A stretch of DNA of 64,000 bases from Brachybacterium vulturis (GCF_002407185.1 NZ_CP023563.1:3658001-3722000), one strand, 5' to 3'. Shown: positions 1 through 9,218, counted from the first letter of the stretch. Notes: generated by a model from the sequence alone, not told the origin. Translations and numbers: made by a program.

Positions 1-2
1 CC

Positions 3-1811
3 GCCCCGGTGCGCAGGGCCCTGCTGCGCGCCCTGGCGAGCGAGCCCGGGGTGGGCGGACCGGCCTGGCGCCAGGCCCTCACCCGGCTCGAGGAGCGTGA
101 GGACGCGGCGAGGGTGATGGTCTCCGCCCGCGAGATCGATCGCCTGGTGACCGACCCGCTCCCGGCCGATGCCCTGGTCCCGGAGGCGCTGTCCACCCGC
201 CTGGGCTGGCTCGCGGACCGGCTGCGCGCCGTCGGCCACCGCGACGGCGACCTGCGGGCGAGCCTCACCCAGGTGCAGACGCTGCGCCAGGTGCTCGGGA
301 TGCTCGACCCCACGACCCCGCTCAGCCGCCGCACGCTGCAGCAGGTCATCGACGCCTGCGGCGGCGAAGGCGGCTCGGCCCTCGCGCGCGCGGAGGTCGC
401 GGGATGGACCGTGACCACGCGCCCCGCCCAGCTGTCCGCGACCGGCGGCACCGTGCTGTGGTGGGGTCCGGAGGCCGATGAGGTCTCACCTCCCATGGAC
501 TGGGACCGGGGCGAGGCGGCGGCGCTGACCGCGGGCGGAGCCCACCTGCTGGAGCCCGAGATCCTCGCCTCCCTGCGGGTCGAGGCCGGGATCGCAGGGC
601 TGGCCGGGGCGGAGACCGTGATCGCGGTGCTGCCGGGGCGGCGGCTCGAGGATGCCGCACGGCCCAGCAGCCTGCTCGCCCGCCTCGAGACCGATGCCGG
701 GCGCTCGGAGCAGGACCGGCTCACCCCGGAGTCGCTGCTGGACGGCGACCGCTGGTCCCTCGCCGGCCGCAGCCTGGAGGTGCGCAGGCCCGCCGAGGAG
801 CATCCCTCCCCCGACACCTCCGCGTCGCGCACGACGGGGAACCTCACGCACCTGCTGCCCAGCCGCGTCTCGTACAGCCAGCTCGACACGCTCATCGCCT
901 GCCCGCACCACTGGGTGCTGCAGTACGCGCTGGGGATCCGCCCGGCCTCCGTCGCCGCCCTGCCCACCGGGCCGCGGATGATCGGCACCCTGGTGCACGC
1001 GGTCGTGGAGACTCTGGTGCAGGAGCGCGGCCGATCGCTGACGCCGCCGTCGGCCGAGCGCATCGGCGAGGTCTTCGACCAGCTCGTCCCGCAGCTCGCC
1101 TCCGAGCTGGACCTCCCCGGTCGCGCCGCCGAGCGCGCCGAGATCCGCAGCCGGGCCCGCCGCTCCCTCACCGAGCTGTTCGGGCGCACCGCCGCGGCGG
1201 GCCTGCAGATCACCGGCACCGAGACCCGCTTCGAGCTGCCGCTGGAGCTGCCGCTGGCCACCGGGCCGCATCCGGTCCTCCTCGCCGGCTCGCGGGACGT
1301 CGATGCTCTCGACGCCGCCGGGAGACCGCTGATCCTGGACCTGAAATGGACCAGCAGCCTGCGCCGCTACGCGGATCTCTTCGACAGCGGGGACGCGATC
1401 CAGCTCGCCACCTACGCGTGGTCCCTCGCCCAGGAGGAGGCGGGACCGGCTGAACCTGCTGAGCCTGCTGGGGTGGGCTACTTCCTGCTGCGCAGCGGGG
1501 AGTTCGTCGCCGCGGATCCGGCCCTGGATCCGCACCGCCGCCCGCCGATGGACGTCGACGACGCCTGGCAGCGGATGCTCGCCAGCGCCTCCGAGGCGCT
1601 CGACGAGATCGCCGCGGGGCAGGTGCGGCTCGGCTGCCGGAGCCTGCTCGACCAGGCCGGCCTGGAGGCCGATGCGACCTATGCCAAGCGCCGCACCGCG
1701 ATCGGGAAGGCGCGCGAGGCCGCCCGCGGGCGGGGACGAGTGCTGGTCGAGGACCACTGCGGCATCGGAGACTACGCCCAGCTGTGCGGGCTGATCGGAG
1801 ACGGACGATGA
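3..1811 (+). CDS. AddB-like PD-(D/E)XK exonuclease (5' partial)
   Basis: C-terminal part of a RecB-family nuclease, probably the AddB-type partner of the helicase that follows; such pairs resect double-strand breaks. The frame is open to the window edge, so the start lies outside. The nuclease domain begins near 880 with a typical Ser-x-x-x-Leu-x-x-Leu-x-x-Cys-Pro entry. It continues through a conserved His (GTLVHAVVE), the Asp of AGSRDVD and the Asp-x-Lys of LDLKW, and ends with QLATYAW. An AddB iron-sulfur cluster needs four Cys with a C-terminal C-x2-C-x5-C; here only CGIGDYAQLC is seen near the end, so a cluster is doubtful. The stop overlaps the next start by 4 bp (ATGA), so the two are translationally coupled. 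Confidence 0.8.
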   Translation, partial: APVRRALLRALASEPGVGGPAWRQALTRLEEREDAARVMVSAREIDRLVTDPLPADALVPEALSTRLGWLADRLRAVGHRDGDLRASLTQVQTLRQVLGMLDPTTPLSRRTLQQVIDACGGEGGSALARAEVAGWTVTTRPAQLSATGGTVLWWGPEADEVSPPMDWDRGEAAALTAGGAHLLEPEILASLRVEAGIAGLAGAETVIAVLPGRRLEDAARPSSLLARLETDAGRSEQDRLTPESLLDGDRWSLAGRSLEVRRPAEEHPSPDTSASRTTGNLTHLLPSRVSYSQLDTLIACPHHWVLQYALGIRPASVAALPTGPRMIGTLVHAVVETLVQERGRSLTPPSAERIGEVFDQLVPQLASELDLPGRAAERAEIRSRARRSLTELFGRTAAAGLQITGTETRFELPLELPLATGPHPVLLAGSRDVDALDAAGRPLILDLKWTSSLRRYADLFDSGDAIQLATYAWSLAQEEAGPAEPAEPAGVGYFLLRSGEFVAADPALDPHRRPPMDVDDAWQRMLASASEALDEIAAGQVRLGCRSLLDQAGLEADATYAKRRTAIGKAREAARGRGRVLVEDHCGIGDYAQLCGLIGDGR

Positions 1812-4800
1812 GCTTCACCCTGATCAACGCCTCGGCGGGGTCCGGCAAGACCCACCGGCTCACCCACGAGATCGCCGACCGCATCGGGGAGGGCCTGCAC
1901 CCCTCGCAGCTGATCGCGACCACCTTCACCCGCAAGGCGGCCTCCGAGCTGGTGGACCGCGTGCACCGCACGCTGCTGGAGCAGCACCGCTTCGACGATG
2001 CCCAGGGCGTCGGCAGCGCCCTGATCGGCACCGTCAACTCGGTGGCGGGGCGCCTGGTGCGCGAGTTCGCCCTGGATCTCGGGATCTCCCCCGACGTGCA
2101 GGAGCTCGACGAGGCCCGGCAGAAGGCCGCGTTCTCCTCCGCGATCGACGAGGCCGCCGCCGAGGCGGGATCCCGCGCCAGCGATCTGCTGGCCCGCACC
2201 GAGCACGACGGCGAGGAGGATCCCACCTTCACCTATGGCAGTTCTCCGTCCTGGCGGGCCCATGTGCGCGCTCTCGCCGAGAAGGCCCGCACCAACGGCA
2301 TCGGCGCCCAGCAGCTGCGGGACGCGGCCGATGCCGCCTGGCAGGAGTACCGCGAGGCGGCGGAGCTGGTGGAGGGACCGGACCGGCGGGCCGCCTGGCT
2401 CAGCGGCCTGGACACGGCGATCCGTGGCCTGCAGGAGGACCTCGCCGCCTCGGAGGATCCCGCCCCCGGAGCGGGGAAGCCGCCGATCGCCAAGGGCTCG
2501 CTGAACGCGGTGAGGAAGGGGATCGACGCCCTGGAGTCCCTGCGCCGCACCCTGGAGCGTCGCGACCGGGCCCCCTGGTCCCAGTGGGCGAAGCTCGCCG
2601 CCGTCACCGCGTCCAAGGCCGCCGGCGGCGAGAAGGGGTACGTCTACGGCAAGGACACCGACACCGCACTGGTGGGGCTCGCGCAGCAGATCGAGGCCGA
2701 GCTGCCGGCGAACCCGCAGCTCCAGGCCGATGTGCGGGCACTGATCACCCTCGTCATGACCACCGCGGCCACCTCCCTGGACGCCTACGCGCGGTACAAG
2801 GACGAGCTGGGGCTGATGGACTTCATCGATCAGGAGGTCCTCGCCCTGGAGGTGCTGCACCACAGCGAGCGGGCCCGCACCGCCGTCCGTTCCCGGTTCC
2901 GGCTGCTCGCGGTCGACGAGTTCCAGGACACCTCCCCCATCCAGCTCGCCCTGTTCCTGGCTCTCGGCGAACTGGTCGAGGACCTGATCTGGGTGGGCGA
3001 TCCCAAGCAGGCGATCTACAGCTTCCGCGACGCGGATCCGGACCTCATGCTCGGGGTGCTGGAGGAGATCCGCTCCGGCTCCTCCGCGCTCGGCGCGGGC
3101 ACCGTGGACGATCTCGAACACTCCTGGCGCTCCCAGGACCAGGTGCTCGAACTGGTCAACCAGGTGTTCCCCCGGATCTTTCCGACGCTTCCCCGCGAAC
3201 AGGTGGTGCTGACCGCGGCGCCCGCAGCGGCGCGCGGTCGGGCCGAGCGCGGCCACCCGCAGGGCCGGCTCGAGGCCTGGACCCCGCAGTACAGCGGCCG
3301 CCGGTCCCAGGCCGCGCACGCCCGCGGCATCGCCGACGGGGTGCTCGCGCTGCTCGGCGAGGACGGGGTGGGTCCCGAGGACGTCGCGGTGCTGGTCCGC
3401 TCCAACGCCCAGGGCGCAGGGGTGGTCGAGGCGCTCACCGCCCGGGGGATCCCCGCCTCCGGCGAGGGCGTGCCCCTGCTCGCCTCCCGGGAGGGTCGGA
3501 TCCTGCGCGCCGCCCTCGCCGTCACCCTCGACGGCAGCGACACCCTCGCCCTCACCGAGCTGGTGGACCTGCTGACCGTCCATCCCGCGCACGGCCGCTG
3601 GTTCGCCCAGCTCACCGCCGCACCGGATGCCGAGGCCCGCCAGCAGGTCTTCCGCTCCTGGTGGCAGGCCGATGTGCTCGCCGGGCTGCGGAGTCTGCGC
3701 GAGGAGTGCATCTCCCTCACCCCCGTCGAGATGATCACTGCGCTGGCCGACGCCCTCGACCTGCCCGAGCTGATCCGCTCCTGGTCCACCCCGGACCAGC
3801 GATTGCGCACCCTGGATGCCCTGCGCAAGGTCGCTGCGGAGTACGCCGACCAGGCCCGCTCCGCCTCCGCCCCGATCACGCTGACCGGGCTGCGGGCGGT
3901 GCTCGAGGACACCGATCGCGGACCGGACCTGACCGGCACCCCGGGCACCGTCTGGGTGGGCACGATCCACGGTGCGAAAGGCCTGGAGTGGCCCCAGGTG
4001 GTGGTCATGCAGCAGGACGTCAAGGAGCATTCCGCCACCAGCGGGGTGTTCGTGGTCCCGGCCGCGGAGCTGGACGTGATGCAGCCGCTGGCCGGCCGCT
4101 CCCTGCGCTACTGGCCGACGGTGCTTCCCCGCTTCGCCCCGCTGCAGGAGCGGCTCGCGGAGTCCGCGCATGCGCTGCGCAGTGCCGGGACGGAGCGGGA
4201 CGAGGCCGGACGCCTGCAGTACGTCGCGCTCACCCGGGCGAAGGATGTGACGGTGCTCAGCGGCCACGGCTCCGCACCGGTGCTGGACGCGCTGCTGCCG
4301 GAGCCGGGAGCGGATCCCCTGGTGGGCTGGGAGGTCGGCACCGAGGCGCTGCAGGTCGGAGCCGTGTCGCTGCCCGCAGTGGTCCGGGCGACGGCGACCG
4401 AGGTGGACGAGGACTCCCCCGGATACCGCTCCGGTCGCAGCCCGCTGGCCGCGACCGATCTGTCGCCGCAGCGTCCCGCCACCGTGCGGGGCGCGTCCGC
4501 TCGGTTCCAGGCCTCGGGGGCCGGTTCCCGGGAGGAGCTCGGCACCGTTCAGGAGCCGGTGCGGATCGGGCCACGGCTGGTTCCGGCGGGCGGTCAGGGC
4601 TGGGAGCGGGTGGGCGAGGCCGTGCACGGCTACCTCGCCCTGCCCCTGCGCGCCCTCGACGCGGAGCAGCGGGAGCGGGCCGCACGGCGACTGGTGCAGC
4701 GGTGGAGCGTGGAGCGGGCGCTCGGCGCCGAGGCGCTGATCGGAGCGGGACAGGCCTGGCTGGACCATGTCGATGCCGCCTTCCCCGGCGCCGAGGAGCT

Positions 4801-5080
4801 CACCGAGCAGCCGATCACCTGGTGGAACGAGGACGACCAGGTGATGGAGGGCTGGGTCGACACCCTGCTGCGGCTGCCCGAGGGGCAGATCGTGCTGGTG
4901 GACCACAAGTCGTATCCGGGCGACGATCCGGTCGGGCAGGTGCGGAAGGAGTACTTGGGGCAGATGGCGACCTACTCCCGCGCGCTGGCGGCGGCGGGGC
5001 GGGCCCCCGAGCGGATCCTGCTGCACCTGCCGCTGCGCGGTGAGGTGGTCGAGGTGGAGCTGCCTGAGCATGCACGCTGA
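1808..5080 (+). CDS. AddA-like UvrD/RecB helicase-nuclease
   Basis: A 1090-residue SF1A helicase with a C-terminal nuclease, expected to unwind and degrade DNA ends for recombination with the preceding AddB-like protein. Walker A (ASAGSGKT) is at residues 8-15, motif Ia (TTFTRKAAS) near 40, DEFQDTSP at 370, and GDPKQAIYSFRD follows. TIHGAKGLEWP lies near 720 and YVALTRAKD near 805. The C-terminal PD-(D/E)XK nuclease shows EGWVDTLL, VLVDHKSY and GQMATYSRAL. I chose the ATG at 1808 over a GTG at 1784 because it has a GGAG at 1796 and sits directly before the Walker A segment. Length fits AddA-type proteins (1,050-1,250). Confidence 0.88.
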   Translation: MSFTLINASAGSGKTHRLTHEIADRIGEGLHPSQLIATTFTRKAASELVDRVHRTLLEQHRFDDAQGVGSALIGTVNSVAGRLVREFALDLGISPDVQELDEARQKAAFSSAIDEAAAEAGSRASDLLARTEHDGEEDPTFTYGSSPSWRAHVRALAEKARTNGIGAQQLRDAADAAWQEYREAAELVEGPDRRAAWLSGLDTAIRGLQEDLAASEDPAPGAGKPPIAKGSLNAVRKGIDALESLRRTLERRDRAPWSQWAKLAAVTASKAAGGEKGYVYGKDTDTALVGLAQQIEAELPANPQLQADVRALITLVMTTAATSLDAYARYKDELGLMDFIDQEVLALEVLHHSERARTAVRSRFRLLAVDEFQDTSPIQLALFLALGELVEDLIWVGDPKQAIYSFRDADPDLMLGVLEEIRSGSSALGAGTVDDLEHSWRSQDQVLELVNQVFPRIFPTLPREQVVLTAAPAAARGRAERGHPQGRLEAWTPQYSGRRSQAAHARGIADGVLALLGEDGVGPEDVAVLVRSNAQGAGVVEALTARGIPASGEGVPLLASREGRILRAALAVTLDGSDTLALTELVDLLTVHPAHGRWFAQLTAAPDAEARQQVFRSWWQADVLAGLRSLREECISLTPVEMITALADALDLPELIRSWSTPDQRLRTLDALRKVAAEYADQARSASAPITLTGLRAVLEDTDRGPDLTGTPGTVWVGTIHGAKGLEWPQVVVMQQDVKEHSATSGVFVVPAAELDVMQPLAGRSLRYWPTVLPRFAPLQERLAESAHALRSAGTERDEAGRLQYVALTRAKDVTVLSGHGSAPVLDALLPEPGADPLVGWEVGTEALQVGAVSLPAVVRATATEVDEDSPGYRSGRSPLAATDLSPQRPATVRGASARFQASGAGSREELGTVQEPVRIGPRLVPAGGQGWERVGEAVHGYLALPLRALDAEQRERAARRLVQRWSVERALGAEALIGAGQAWLDHVDAAFPGAEELTEQPITWWNEDDQVMEGWVDTLLRLPEGQIVLVDHKSYPGDDPVGQVRKEYLGQMATYSRALAAAGRAPERILLHLPLRGEVVEVELPEHAR

Positions 5081-5729
5081 GCAGGCGGTCACCGCCGCGC
5101 TGACCCTGCTGGACCAGGCGCGGCGCAGCGGCGGGCGGCGGCTGCTGGGGATCACGGGCGCGCCCGGGGCCGGGAAGTCGACGCTCACCGCGCTGCTGGC
5201 CGCGCGCCTGCCCGAGGGCTCCTGCGCGGTGGTGCCGATGGACGGCTTCCACCTCGCGGACGCGGCGCTGCAGCGGCTGGGCCGTGCGCAGCGCAAGGGC
5301 GCGCCGGACACCTTCGACGCCGCGGGCTATGTGGCGCTGCTGCAGCGTCTGCGCTCGGCGGGGCCGCAGGATCCGCCGGTGTGGGCCCCGCAGTTCGAGC
5401 GGGACCTCGAACAGCCCCTCGCCGGGGCGATCGAGGTGCCCGCCGAGGTGCCGCTGGTCATCACCGAGGGGAACTATCTGCTGTGCGAGCAGGGGCCCTG
5501 GGCGCACCTCGGCGCGCTGCTGGATGCGAGCTGGTTCGTCGAGGTGCCCGAGGAGCTGCGCCACCGGCGGCTGATCGAGCGGCACGAACGCTTCGGGAAG
5601 TCACCGCAGGCGGCCCGGGACTGGGCGCTGGGCACCGATGAGGACAACGCCCGCCTGGTCGCACAGACCCGCGACCGGGCGGACGTCGTCGTGCATCTCG
5701 CGCCGGACGAACCGCTCAGCCTGCTCTGA
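5070..5729 (+). CDS. Nucleoside/nucleotide kinase family protein
   Basis: A 219-residue P-loop kinase of the pantothenate/uridine kinase fold. Walker A GAPGAGKST is near residue 30, followed by VPMDGFHLAD, a substrate-loop Asp typical of this family, and TEGNYLL near residue 135. Such proteins phosphorylate a small hydroxylated metabolite; which one cannot be read from sequence. The ATG at 5070 lies inside the end of the helicase gene (11-bp overlap), giving a three-gene transcript. A start further upstream at 5040 would only add residues from the helicase overlap. The 3' end overlaps the convergent FBP gene by 14 bp. Confidence 0.75.
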   Translation: MHAEQAVTAALTLLDQARRSGGRRLLGITGAPGAGKSTLTALLAARLPEGSCAVVPMDGFHLADAALQRLGRAQRKGAPDTFDAAGYVALLQRLRSAGPQDPPVWAPQFERDLEQPLAGAIEVPAEVPLVITEGNYLLCEQGPWAHLGALLDASWFVEVPEELRHRRLIERHERFGKSPQAARDWALGTDEDNARLVAQTRDRADVVVHLAPDEPLSLL

Positions 5730-6213
5730 CGGCACGGACGAAGCGCGCCGACCGCTCGCGCAGACCGGCGATCTTCTGCTCGCGATGGTGGGCCAGCAGC
5801 GCCGGGTCCTCGGAGCGCAGCTCGAAGGACGACGGCGCCCGGCGCACATTGCGCGAGCAGCGCAGGTCGGCGCAGATCGCGGTGCCGATGGTGTTGCCCC
5901 GTCGGCCGGAGTCACCACCGAGCGGCGCCACGAAGCTCGCCGCCCGGATGCCGTCGACGATGTCCTGGCACCAGGAGCACAGCAGCTTCTTCACCGGTGG
6001 CCGCTCGGTGCCGCGCAGCATGATGGTGGCGATCTCGTCGTCGAGCTCGAGGCTCACGTAGTGGAGCTTCGGGCGTCTGGCGTCCTGCCAGCCCAGCAGG
6101 TCCAGGCGCTCCCAGGCGATGGCGTCGAGGTCCGGCAGCTGGGCGCGTCCCGCATCGCCCTTGCTGGCGTTGACGAAGGAGTGGCGGATCTGGGACTGGG
6201 TCAAGGGGATCAT
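5716..6213 (-). CDS. FBP-domain (FusB-like) EF-G-binding zinc protein
   Basis: A 165-residue protein with a C-terminal treble-clef zinc finger as in the FBP_C family, whose best-known member FusB binds elongation factor G and releases it from fusidic-acid-stalled ribosomes. Probable zinc ligands are the C-x2-C of LLCSWC near residue 80 and a second pair in ICADLRC near 115. The N-terminal half (QSQIRHSFVNAS) matches the helical part of the family. The start at 6213 is preferred because family members begin at this point; the open frame runs 33 codons further upstream without family features. A role in antibiotic tolerance is inference. Confidence 0.75.
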   Translation of the reverse strand: MIPLTQSQIRHSFVNASKGDAGRAQLPDLDAIAWERLDLLGWQDARRPKLHYVSLELDDEIATIMLRGTERPPVKKLLCSWCQDIVDGIRAASFVAPLGGDSGRRGNTIGTAICADLRCSRNVRRAPSSFELRSEDPALLAHHREQKIAGLRERSARFVRAVRAG

Positions 6214-6472
6214 GGGGTCCTCACGAGGGGCGCACAGCAGCGACCCACCGGGGACCGGCACGCTGCGCGCGGGAGAGAGTTCTGGCATCGGTCGTGACGG
6301 CGTGCCGGGCACGCCGGGCTCACACCGAGCAGGCCACGTGGGCCGCCCCGCTTCCTGCAGGCGTGATGCGCATGCTGTCTCCCTCTCCCGTCATGGAGCA
6401 GGCCACGGTACGCCTGCCACCTGGAGTGCGCCAGCGGATTCTGCCGATGCACGGATGACGATCTGGTGCAGT

Positions 6473-6880
6473 TCAGACCCGCAGGATCCCGGCGCTGCTG
6501 CGGCGGAACAGTCCCTCGGTCATGGCGAAGGGTCCCAGATCGGCCTCGAAGTCGACGTGGAGCCAGTCGACCGAGGAGGTGCGGCATTCCTCGATCGTGC
6601 GGTGGACGAGCTCCTTGCCGACGCCGGTGCCCTGGTGGTCGGGGTGGACGATGACGTCGAGCAGGAAGGCATGGTGCCCGCCGTCGGTGATGACGTTGCA
6701 GAAGCCGACCAGCAGCTCGCCGCGCCGCACCGTGACCCACCCGAGGGAGTAGCGCTCGAGCCGCTCCCTCCAGGGCTCGAGCTCCTCGGCGTGGTCGAAG
6801 GCTGCGGCGTGCAGGCCCGAGACCTCCTGGTCGGTGACCGCTCCGCGCCACACGGTGCTGTGCTCAGGCTTCGACGTCAT
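6473..6880 (-). CDS. GNAT family N-acetyltransferase
   Basis: A 135-residue acetyl-CoA-dependent N-acetyltransferase. The acetyl-CoA loop is visible as VHPDHQGTGVGKEL (motif A, Q-x-x-G-x-G), preceded by the beta-strand FLLDVIV. The C-terminus GLFRRSSAGILRV resembles small GNATs with a short last strand. The gene stands alone: 260 bp from the FBP start on one side and 69 bp from the TUDOR-like gene stop on the other. The acceptor is unknown. Confidence 0.8.
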   Translation of the reverse strand: MTSKPEHSTVWRGAVTDQEVSGLHAAAFDHAEELEPWRERLERYSLGWVTVRRGELLVGFCNVITDGGHHAFLLDVIVHPDHQGTGVGKELVHRTIEECRTSSVDWLHVDFEADLGPFAMTEGLFRRSSAGILRV

Positions 6881-6949
6881 GGGCCCAAGTGTGCAGGCAA
6901 CGGCCCTGTCCCGTCCGCGATTCCGGGGAATCGGTGCACCTCCGTGCCC

Positions 6950-7165
6950 CTAGCTGCGGAGCAGGTGGAGCGCTGAGCCCTTGTGGGCGGCGATGTGGTC
7001 GGTCTTGTCGCTGGCGATCTCGTACTGGGGCTCGTCCTCGCTCGCACGGCGGGTATGGCCCTTGTACTCGAAGTCCGTCGTGTGGACCTCGGTGATGGTG
7101 CCGGAGACCTGCCCGGCCTCGGAGTTCCAGCCGACATGGTCGCCGACGGAGAACCTCTCACTCAT
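6950..7165 (-). CDS. DUF2945 / HVA1 TUDOR-like small protein
   Basis: A 71-residue protein of the DUF2945 family, a single small beta-barrel (FSVGDHVGWNSEAGQVSG, then TITEVHT and a YEIASDKT strand) that ends with the typical HKGSALHLL. The function of the family is not established; members are often found beside stress genes. The start at 7165 has an excellent AGGAGG at the right distance. The ATG overlaps the stop of the XRE regulator by 8 bp, so the regulator and this gene form one transcript. Confidence 0.8.
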   Translation of the reverse strand: MSERFSVGDHVGWNSEAGQVSGTITEVHTTDFEYKGHTRRASEDEPQYEIASDKTDHIAAHKGSALHLLRS

Positions 7166-7778
7166 GACGTGCCTCCTCGATCGTCGTGCTCCCCACCGTA
7201 GCGCCGGCTCCATCCCGAGCCGGCCGGGCGAGCATGGCCACGCTGAAGTACACCGCCGCCTGTCCCTGATGTGCACGGCAGCGATAGGACCCGCCGGTGG
7301 TCACCCGTCCGGAGCCGCCGGCCTCGATGACCTCCACGGCCTCGGCGGTCTCGATCTCGAGCGCCCCTTCGACCACGTGATGCATGAGGCCCGGGAGCGG
7401 GATGCCCCCGCCGCCCTCGTAGACGTCCTCCCCCAGCAGCTTCCACTTCCAGGTCTCCACGGAGAGCGTCTCGGTGTCCACGGCGTCCAGCAGCACTGCC
7501 CAGCTCCCGGTGCTGGTGGACCAGATCTCGACGCCCTCGGGGGCATCCCCCGCCCCCACCCCCATCAGGGCGGCGAAGGTGGTGCCCAGACCCGCGGCGA
7601 TGCGGTCCAGGATCGCGACCGACGGGTTCGCCTGACCGAGCTCGATCTGGGTGAGCATGCGGCGGGAGACCTCGCTGAGCTCGGCGAGCGCGCCGACGCT
7701 GAGGTCCAGCTCCTGACGGGCGGAGCGGATCCGCTCGCCGAGCTGCTCGACCACCGCGGGCCGCATCCCACCGCTCAT
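7158..7778 (-). CDS. XRE-type regulator with C-terminal cupin
   Basis: A 206-residue transcription factor. The N-terminal helix-turn-helix (IRSARQELDLSVGALAEL to GLGTTFAALMG) covers residues 10-75 and a cupin-like sensor follows, with the HHVVEGALEIE strand and GRVTTGGSYRC. Such HTH-cupin proteins usually repress an adjacent transport or catabolic gene and sense a small ligand. The start at 7778 has AGGAGG at the right distance; an ATG at 7766 is possible. It is divergent from the MFS gene, and the shared upstream region holds repeated 13-bp sites, so control of the transporter is a reasonable inference. Confidence 0.8.
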   Translation of the reverse strand: MSGGMRPAVVEQLGERIRSARQELDLSVGALAELSEVSRRMLTQIELGQANPSVAILDRIAAGLGTTFAALMGVGAGDAPEGVEIWSTSTGSWAVLLDAVDTETLSVETWKWKLLGEDVYEGGGGIPLPGLMHHVVEGALEIETAEAVEVIEAGGSGRVTTGGSYRCRAHQGQAAVYFSVAMLARPARDGAGATVGSTTIEEARHE

Positions 7779-7851
7779 CCCGGACCTCCTGCCCGCCTCG
7801 CCGCTCACCTCGCTGCCGACCGTCCCCCGAAGCCTAGCGCGAGTGACGGGA

Positions 7852-7892
7852 ACTATATTGCGCACGGCATCGCCTGCGCACTATGTTGCGCA
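7852..7892. promoter_or_regulatory. Twin 13-bp sites in the XRE/MFS divergent region
   Basis: ACTATATTGCGCA at 7852-7864 is repeated as ACTATGTTGCGCA at 7880-7892, one mismatch, 28 bp start to start. The 6-bp palindrome TGCGCA occurs three times here (7859, 7875, 7887). The TATATT and TATGTT segments could be -10 elements for the MFS gene, and TATAGT on the other strand for the regulator. These are likely operators of the XRE-cupin regulator; inference from position and repetition. Confidence 0.5.
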
Positions 7893-7937
7893 GTGGTGGC
7901 ATCGTCCCTGCTCCCCACCCATAGAAGGAGGTCCCCC

Positions 7938-9197
7938 ATGGCCGGACACACCGCTCTCGCCCCCGCCGCGCACACCTCGGTGCGTCGGCCCGGCGGACCT
8001 CTGCTGCGCTGGTTCGCCTCCTACGGCTCCTTCGCGTTCCCGCAGGCCGCCGCGCCGATCGCGTTCTCGCTGATCGCGCTGCCGCTGACCGGTGATGCCG
8101 CGAGCGGTGCGGCGATGATGCTCGCGATGACGATCGCGCAGGTGCTCGGTGCGGTGCCGATCACGCGCTTCGGGCGCCGCTTCTCGCCGGTCCCCTTCCT
8201 GCGGGTGCTGATCGGCCTGCGCACGCTCGCACTGGTGGGGATCGCCGTGCTCGCCGGCCTCGGCGCCCCCTTCCCGCTGGTGGTGGCCGGCGCCGCGCTC
8301 GCGGGGCTGGTCAACGGCGCCGCCTACGGGACCCTGCGCGCGGTGCTGAACCACTTGGTGGCCGCGGCGCGACTGCCGCGGGCCCTCGGGGTCGCCGCCA
8401 CGGTCAACGAGGTCATCTTCGTCAGCGCCCCCGTGCTCGCCGCGGCGCTGGGCAGCCTCTCGCCGCAGGCCGCGGCCTGGGCGATGGCGGTGCTGGGGAT
8501 GGGCCCGATGCTGCTGCTGCCACGGATCGCGACCGCCACCGCACCGGGCCCGGCGCAGCGCCGCAGCCACCTGCGGCTGACCCCGATGATCCTGCTGTGG
8601 CTGGTGTGCGGCGGGGCGAGCGCCGGCTCGATCGCCGCCATCGAGATCGGTGCCGTCTCCCTCGCTGTGGGCTTCGGCCTGCCGGCCACCTGGGGTGTGC
8701 TGTTCCCCGTCGCGCTCTGCGTGACCTCGATCCTCGGCGGGGTCTGGGTGAGCGTCCACAACCGGATGCCGCGCCGCCGCACCGTGCTGGCCTGGCTCGC
8801 GGTGACCGCGCTCGGCGTGGCGGCGGTGGGTTTCGGCCACTCCGTGACCGCCACCGTGATCGGCGCCCTGCTGGTCGGTGCCGTGCTGGCGCCGCTGTCC
8901 ACCTTCTACTCGCTGGTGCTGGACACGCTGGTCGCGCCCGAGCATCGCGCGGAGGTCTTCGCCCAGCTGCGCACCGCGAACGCCCTGGGCATCATCACCT
9001 CCAGCGCACTGCTGTCGCTGGCCAGCCTGCAGGTGACGTATCTGGTGGTGCTGACGCTGATGACGGCGGTGCTGCTGGTGGCCGGGGTGGTCTTCACCGC
9101 GGCCTGGGTGAAGGCCCGGCGGCAGCGCCTCGCCCGGGAGGCGGCCGAGCGGCGGGCGCGCGAGGCCTCCATCTCCGTGCCCGCGCCGCACGCCTGA
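7938..9197 (+). CDS. MFS transporter (sugar-efflux type)
   Basis: A 419-residue membrane protein with about 12 hydrophobic segments and a basic cytoplasmic tail (KARRQRLAREAAERRAREA). The second-third helix loop ITRFGRRFSPVPFLR is a weak version of the MFS motif A. Substrate is unknown; the shape resembles SetA-like and drug/sugar exporters. The start is fixed by a strong AGGAGG seven bases before the ATG at 7938. It is divergent from the XRE-cupin gene and downstream of the repeated sites at 7852-7892, suggesting ligand-controlled export. Confidence 0.78.
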   Translation: MAGHTALAPAAHTSVRRPGGPLLRWFASYGSFAFPQAAAPIAFSLIALPLTGDAASGAAMMLAMTIAQVLGAVPITRFGRRFSPVPFLRVLIGLRTLALVGIAVLAGLGAPFPLVVAGAALAGLVNGAAYGTLRAVLNHLVAAARLPRALGVAATVNEVIFVSAPVLAAALGSLSPQAAAWAMAVLGMGPMLLLPRIATATAPGPAQRRSHLRLTPMILLWLVCGGASAGSIAAIEIGAVSLAVGFGLPATWGVLFPVALCVTSILGGVWVSVHNRMPRRRTVLAWLAVTALGVAAVGFGHSVTATVIGALLVGAVLAPLSTFYSLVLDTLVAPEHRAEVFAQLRTANALGIITSSALLSLASLQVTYLVVLTLMTAVLLVAGVVFTAAWVKARRQRLAREAAERRAREASISVPAPHA

Positions 9198-9218
9198 GGA
9201 GTCCTCGGCGCCTCCGCT

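Noticed and set aside
1772-5311. 1179-codon open frame on the minus strand
   Set aside because: Exactly opposite the AddA-like gene; its translation is Arg/Gly/Pro/His-rich without any domain. GC-rich third positions leave the opposite frame open.
6981-7937. Upstream extension of the MFS transporter
   Set aside because: The frame is open further 5' but is antisense to the regulator pair. The ATG at 7938 has a perfect ribosome site and normal N-terminus.
9198-9218. GAGGA/TCCTC hairpin between MFS and nagZ
   Set aside because: Five pairs with almost no loop and no T-run; too weak to call a terminator.
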